Part shown: piece by piece, positions 6,408-8,502 of the stretch | Layout: every line of letters starts with the position of its first letter | How positions within the stretch are numbered: position 1 is the stretch's first letter | Assembly (NCBI GenBank): GCA_002348385.1 | Contig: DEBD01000031.1 | Span: forward strand, 1 to 8,502 | Source: Gammaproteobacteria bacterium UBA2965 | GTDB lineage: Bacteria; Pseudomonadota; Gammaproteobacteria; Pseudomonadales; Azotimanducaceae | Reading direction: 5' to 3' | Length of the DNA: 8,502 nt | The notes under the pieces: model-generated | The model's input: only the letters and a program-made list of their open reading frames with translations | The model's database searches: none | Told to the model about the DNA's origin: nothing | Made by a program: the position numbers and the translations under genes

Positions 6408-7419
6408 TCTGATCACCGCCGACGACCGCACCGGCGCCCTGGAGGTGGGCGGTGTGCTGGCCCAAGCGGGAATACCTGCGGCGGTTGGAAGCCGCCTGGA
6501 AGGCTTGCCGGCGGATATATCCTGCATCGTGCTGGATCTCAAGACCCGCCACCTGAGCCCATCGGAGGCAGCCGCCAAGATGGTGGATGTGGCGGGAAGC
6601 GCCTACCGTCTGGTTGGACACAAGATGGATTCGGTGTTGCGGGGCAACTGGCCTCACGAGGTCAAAGCGCTCGCCGGAGTTGGCGTGAAGGCGGCCATAG
6701 TGCCGAGTTTCCCGGATGCTGGACGAGTCTGCCGCGATGGGGTGGTTTATGTGCACGACCTCGCCGTCGCCGACAGTCCGTTCGGCCACGATCCCTTTGC
6801 CCCGGTGCGGTCTAGCAGGCCGGCGGACTTTCTCTCCCAGGTGGGTTGCACCGGTGATGTGGTGGTGCTCGATGCGACCACGAACGTGGAGCTGGCGGCT
6901 GCTGTGGAACAGTCGCTGGACGAGGACAGGGTGCTATTGGGCCCGGCCGGGCCGTTCGGGGTGCTTGCCGCGCGGCTGGCGGGTGACTCCGTCCAGAGAC
7001 CTCCGCCGCGTTTGCCCGGCCCCGTATTGGTGGTGTGCGGAAGCCTGACGGCATTGAGTCGGGCCCAGATCTCAGCTACGGGGTATCCCGTCCGTTATGT
7101 GCATGAGGCCACGGCGGGAACCATTGCCGCTGTGGACATTGTTGCCTCCCCACTGCCGCACGGACCGCCGGATCCAGATCACGCGGAGCGCTGGGCAGAA
7201 CGCCTGGCGGAATTTGCCTGGTCGACCAATGCCGGGACCATCGTGGTGATCGGAGGCGATACGGCGGACGCGCTGCTGCAGGACCAGTTCGTGCGAATGA
7301 TGGGTCTGGCCGGTACCGCACTGCCCGTCGGCCTGGCGGGAGAGAGAACCGTGGTGTCCAAAGGTGGCGGCATCGGTACCACGGACACCATCAACGAACT
7401 TCTCGCTCTGATAGATTGA
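6394..7419 (+). CDS. Four-carbon acid sugar kinase family protein (DUF1537)
   Basis: This is a predicted ATP-dependent kinase of the OtnK/DtnK/LtnK superfamily, whose characterised members phosphorylate erythronate, threonate and related sugar acids. The N-terminus has PDLITADDRTGALEVGG (from residue 4), matching the family's ADDLTGA substrate motif with Arg12 in place of Leu. K77-M-D-S-V-L-R-G matches the KxDSTLRG block. The C-terminal nucleotide-binding half carries GGDTADALL (from 287) and SKGGGIGTTDT (K323), the counterparts of GGDTxxAV and KSGGFG. At 341 residues it is shorter than the usual 400-430. ATG 6394 is chosen because the conserved fold begins there; GTG 6364 is an alternative. 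Neither has a strong ribosome site, the consensus site belonging to the leader. The partner genes often found with these kinases (PdxA2-type dehydrogenase, class II aldolase, isomerase) are absent here, so the natural substrate is uncertain. Confidence 0.85.
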   Translation: MPRPDLITADDRTGALEVGGVLAQAGIPAAVGSRLEGLPADISCIVLDLKTRHLSPSEAAAKMVDVAGSAYRLVGHKMDSVLRGNWPHEVKALAGVGVKAAIVPSFPDAGRVCRDGVVYVHDLAVADSPFGHDPFAPVRSSRPADFLSQVGCTGDVVVLDATTNVELAAAVEQSLDEDRVLLGPAGPFGVLAARLAGDSVQRPPPRLPGPVLVVCGSLTALSRAQISATGYPVRYVHEATAGTIAAVDIVASPLPHGPPDPDHAERWAERLAEFAWSTNAGTIVVIGGDTADALLQDQFVRMMGLAGTALPVGLAGERTVVSKGGGIGTTDTINELLALID

Positions 7420-7435
7420 TGGGAACTTCGAAAGC

Positions 7436-7441
7436 AGGGAG
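7436..7441 (+). promoter_or_regulatory. Ribosome binding site of the SnoaL-like fragment
   Basis: AGGGAG lies 9 bases before ATG 7451, with a second GAGG at 7444-7447 closer in. A good start signal indicates the fragment is, or recently was, translated. Confidence 0.5.
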
Positions 7442-7450
7442 TTGAGGCCC

Positions 7451-7603
7451 ATGAGCGCCGTGGGAGATTGGTTGTTCGTGTTGGAAGCGAAGCACGCGCT
7501 CCGCGAGCTGACAGCGAAATATTGCTATGCGGTAGTCGATGGTGATGTGGACGCGGATGTGGCCCTGTTCCGGGATGACGCCAGGTTTCACGATGGACGC
7601 TAG
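7451..7603 (+). pseudogene. Truncated SnoaL/NTF2-like protein, N-terminal fragment
   Basis: This 50-residue frame starts with ATG behind a good ribosome site, 31 bases after the kinase stop. Residues about 15-48 (ALRELTAKYCYAVVDGD, then DADVALFRDDARFHDG) match the first helices and first strand of SnoaL_4-type NTF2 folds, in which a Tyr, an Ala-Val-Asp stretch and LFxxDAxF are typical. Full members have about 120-160 residues, so the beta sheet and cavity are missing. The stop TAG at 7601-7603 shares bases with the stop of the opposite-strand dehydrogenase, so the missing 3' part was probably lost in a recombination that brought the dehydrogenase here. No continuation appears in other frames downstream, which is dehydrogenase coding sequence. 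It could be an expressed microprotein, but a decayed gene is more likely. Confidence 0.6.
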
Positions 7604-8469
7604 TCGTCTAGCCGATGCAGTTCGGGTGCTTCTCCCGTAGTTCCCTTTGTTATGCCCGTGACCTGGGCGGCACGCCCTGAGGTGTGCGGGAATTTCTTCG
7701 AAAGTTCCGGGCCCGCCGCGGTGAGCCCTCCATCGACAATCAGTGCTTCGCCGGTTACGAAGGTGGCGTCGGGCCCTGCAAGAAAAAGCGCCGCACCGGC
7801 AATGTGCTCGCCGCTGCCGTACTCTGGCCAGGGCTGCGAGGTGGCGAAGCGCTCGCGGGTCTGGTCGGGACGGCCACCGTCCGCCAGCGGGGTGGCGATG
7901 AATCCAGGGCAGATGGCATTCACCCGAATGCGGTGAGGCGCCAGTTCCACGGCCGCAGATTTACTCAGGCTGATCACTGCCGCTTTCGCGGCGGAATAGA
8001 CGGTTGGCCCGCCGTCACCGCTTAACCCAGCGATGGACGCCGTGTTGATGATGCTGCCGCCCTCGCCCTGATCGATGAGAACGCGTGCGGCGTGCTTCAT
8101 GCCTAGAAATACGCCCTTGGCCAACACGTCCATGGTGTAGTCCCAGGACTCGGCGGTGGTTTCGGTGAGGGGACCGATGGCGCCGCCTACCCCGGCATTG
8201 TTGAACAATACATCCAGCCGACCAAAGGTTTCTACCGCCAGGCCCAGCATGGCTTGTATGTCGGCTTCGTTGGCTACGTCGGTCCTGATGAAGCGTACAT
8301 GGGGTTCAAATCCGGCTTCGACGGCTTGCTGAAGTGCCTGCGTGCCGGTTTCCTCGTTGTAGTCTGCGATCACCACGCTTGCGCCTTCGGCCAGGAATCG
8401 CATGACAGTGGCGTTCCCCATTCCGCTGGCGCCGCCGGTGATTACGGCGACCTTGTCCTGTAGCTGCAT
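7600..8469 (-). CDS. Classical short-chain dehydrogenase/reductase (SDR)
   Basis: This 289-residue NAD(P)-dependent oxidoreductase interconverts an alcohol and a ketone on an unknown substrate. The Rossmann motif TGGASGMG is at residues 11-18. D36 at the end of beta-2 favours NAD over NADP. NNAG is at 90-93, the catalytic Ser at 145 (NTASIAG), and Tyr158-x-x-x-Lys162 (YSAAK). NAICPGFIATPL and the VDGGL C-terminal block are also typical. The tetrad Asn expected before GVFLGMK is Leu116, a change I believe is frequent in this subgroup. About 40 residues follow VDGGL, longer than the shortest family members. The ATG at 8469 has GAGGA 3 bases upstream (8473-8477 on the plus strand). The gene ends tail-to-tail with the SnoaL fragment, sharing CTAG at 7600-7603. 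The upstream neighbour is outside the window. Confidence 0.92.
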   Translation of the reverse strand: MQLQDKVAVITGGASGMGNATVMRFLAEGASVVIADYNEETGTQALQQAVEAGFEPHVRFIRTDVANEADIQAMLGLAVETFGRLDVLFNNAGVGGAIGPLTETTAESWDYTMDVLAKGVFLGMKHAARVLIDQGEGGSIINTASIAGLSGDGGPTVYSAAKAAVISLSKSAAVELAPHRIRVNAICPGFIATPLADGGRPDQTRERFATSQPWPEYGSGEHIAGAALFLAGPDATFVTGEALIVDGGLTAAGPELSKKFPHTSGRAAQVTGITKGTTGEAPELHRLDD

Positions 8470-8472
8470 GTG

Positions 8473-8477
8473 TCCTC
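8473..8477 (-). promoter_or_regulatory. Ribosome binding site of the SDR gene
   Basis: On the minus strand GAGGA lies 3 bases before ATG 8469. The spacing is short but acceptable, and it supports this start over internal codons. The remaining 25 bases to the window edge show no promoter I can defend. Confidence 0.5.
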
Positions 8478-8502
8478 TGCAAGGGTCCGGCTCGGTTGCC
8501 TG

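Overview
The window looks like chromosomal DNA from a high-GC Gram-negative bacterium. Genes are densely packed, and every metabolic gene belongs to a family common in Proteobacteria that degrade acyl-CoA, terpenoid or aromatic compounds. A marine-type gammaproteobacterium is my best guess, but that is inference and nothing in the window fixes the taxonomy. Hand counts gave about 66% GC in three sampled 60-base rows of the carboxylase and amidohydrolase genes, and about 53% in six sampled rows of the glycosyltransferase.

Layout. (1) Bases 1-3150, plus strand: a single-chain biotin-dependent acyl-CoA carboxylase (biotin carboxylase, biotin carrier, carboxyltransferase) whose N-terminus lies outside the window. 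(2) 3171-4406, plus strand: an amidohydrolase-2 family enzyme starting 20 bases after the carboxylase stop, probably in the same operon. (3) 4429-5520, minus strand: a GT-B glycosyltransferase, convergent with the amidohydrolase, lower in GC and unrelated in function to its neighbours. (4) 5686-6183, minus strand: a small SRPBCC protein. (5) 6184-6393: a divergent control region with a perfect GC-rich inverted repeat, a TATAAG hexamer and the strongest Shine-Dalgarno sequence in the window, which precedes a short leader frame rather than the next annotated gene. (6) 6394-7419, plus strand: a four-carbon acid sugar kinase family (DUF1537) protein. (7) 7451-7603, plus strand: a 50-residue SnoaL/NTF2-like N-terminal fragment too short for the ORF list. 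(8) 7600-8469, minus strand: a classical short-chain dehydrogenase/reductase, tail-to-tail with the fragment, both stop codons lying in one CTAG.

Functionally the carboxylase, amidohydrolase, SRPBCC protein, sugar-acid kinase, SnoaL fragment and dehydrogenase read as accessory small-molecule metabolism: acyl-CoA carboxylation, C-C or C-N hydrolysis, polyhydroxy-acid phosphorylation and alcohol/ketone oxidoreduction. The exact pathway cannot be named from this window. No mobile element, RNA gene, CRISPR array or defence system is visible. The most unusual spots are the truncated SnoaL gene with its shared-stop junction, the kinase leader region, and the C8 tract at the start of the glycosyltransferase.
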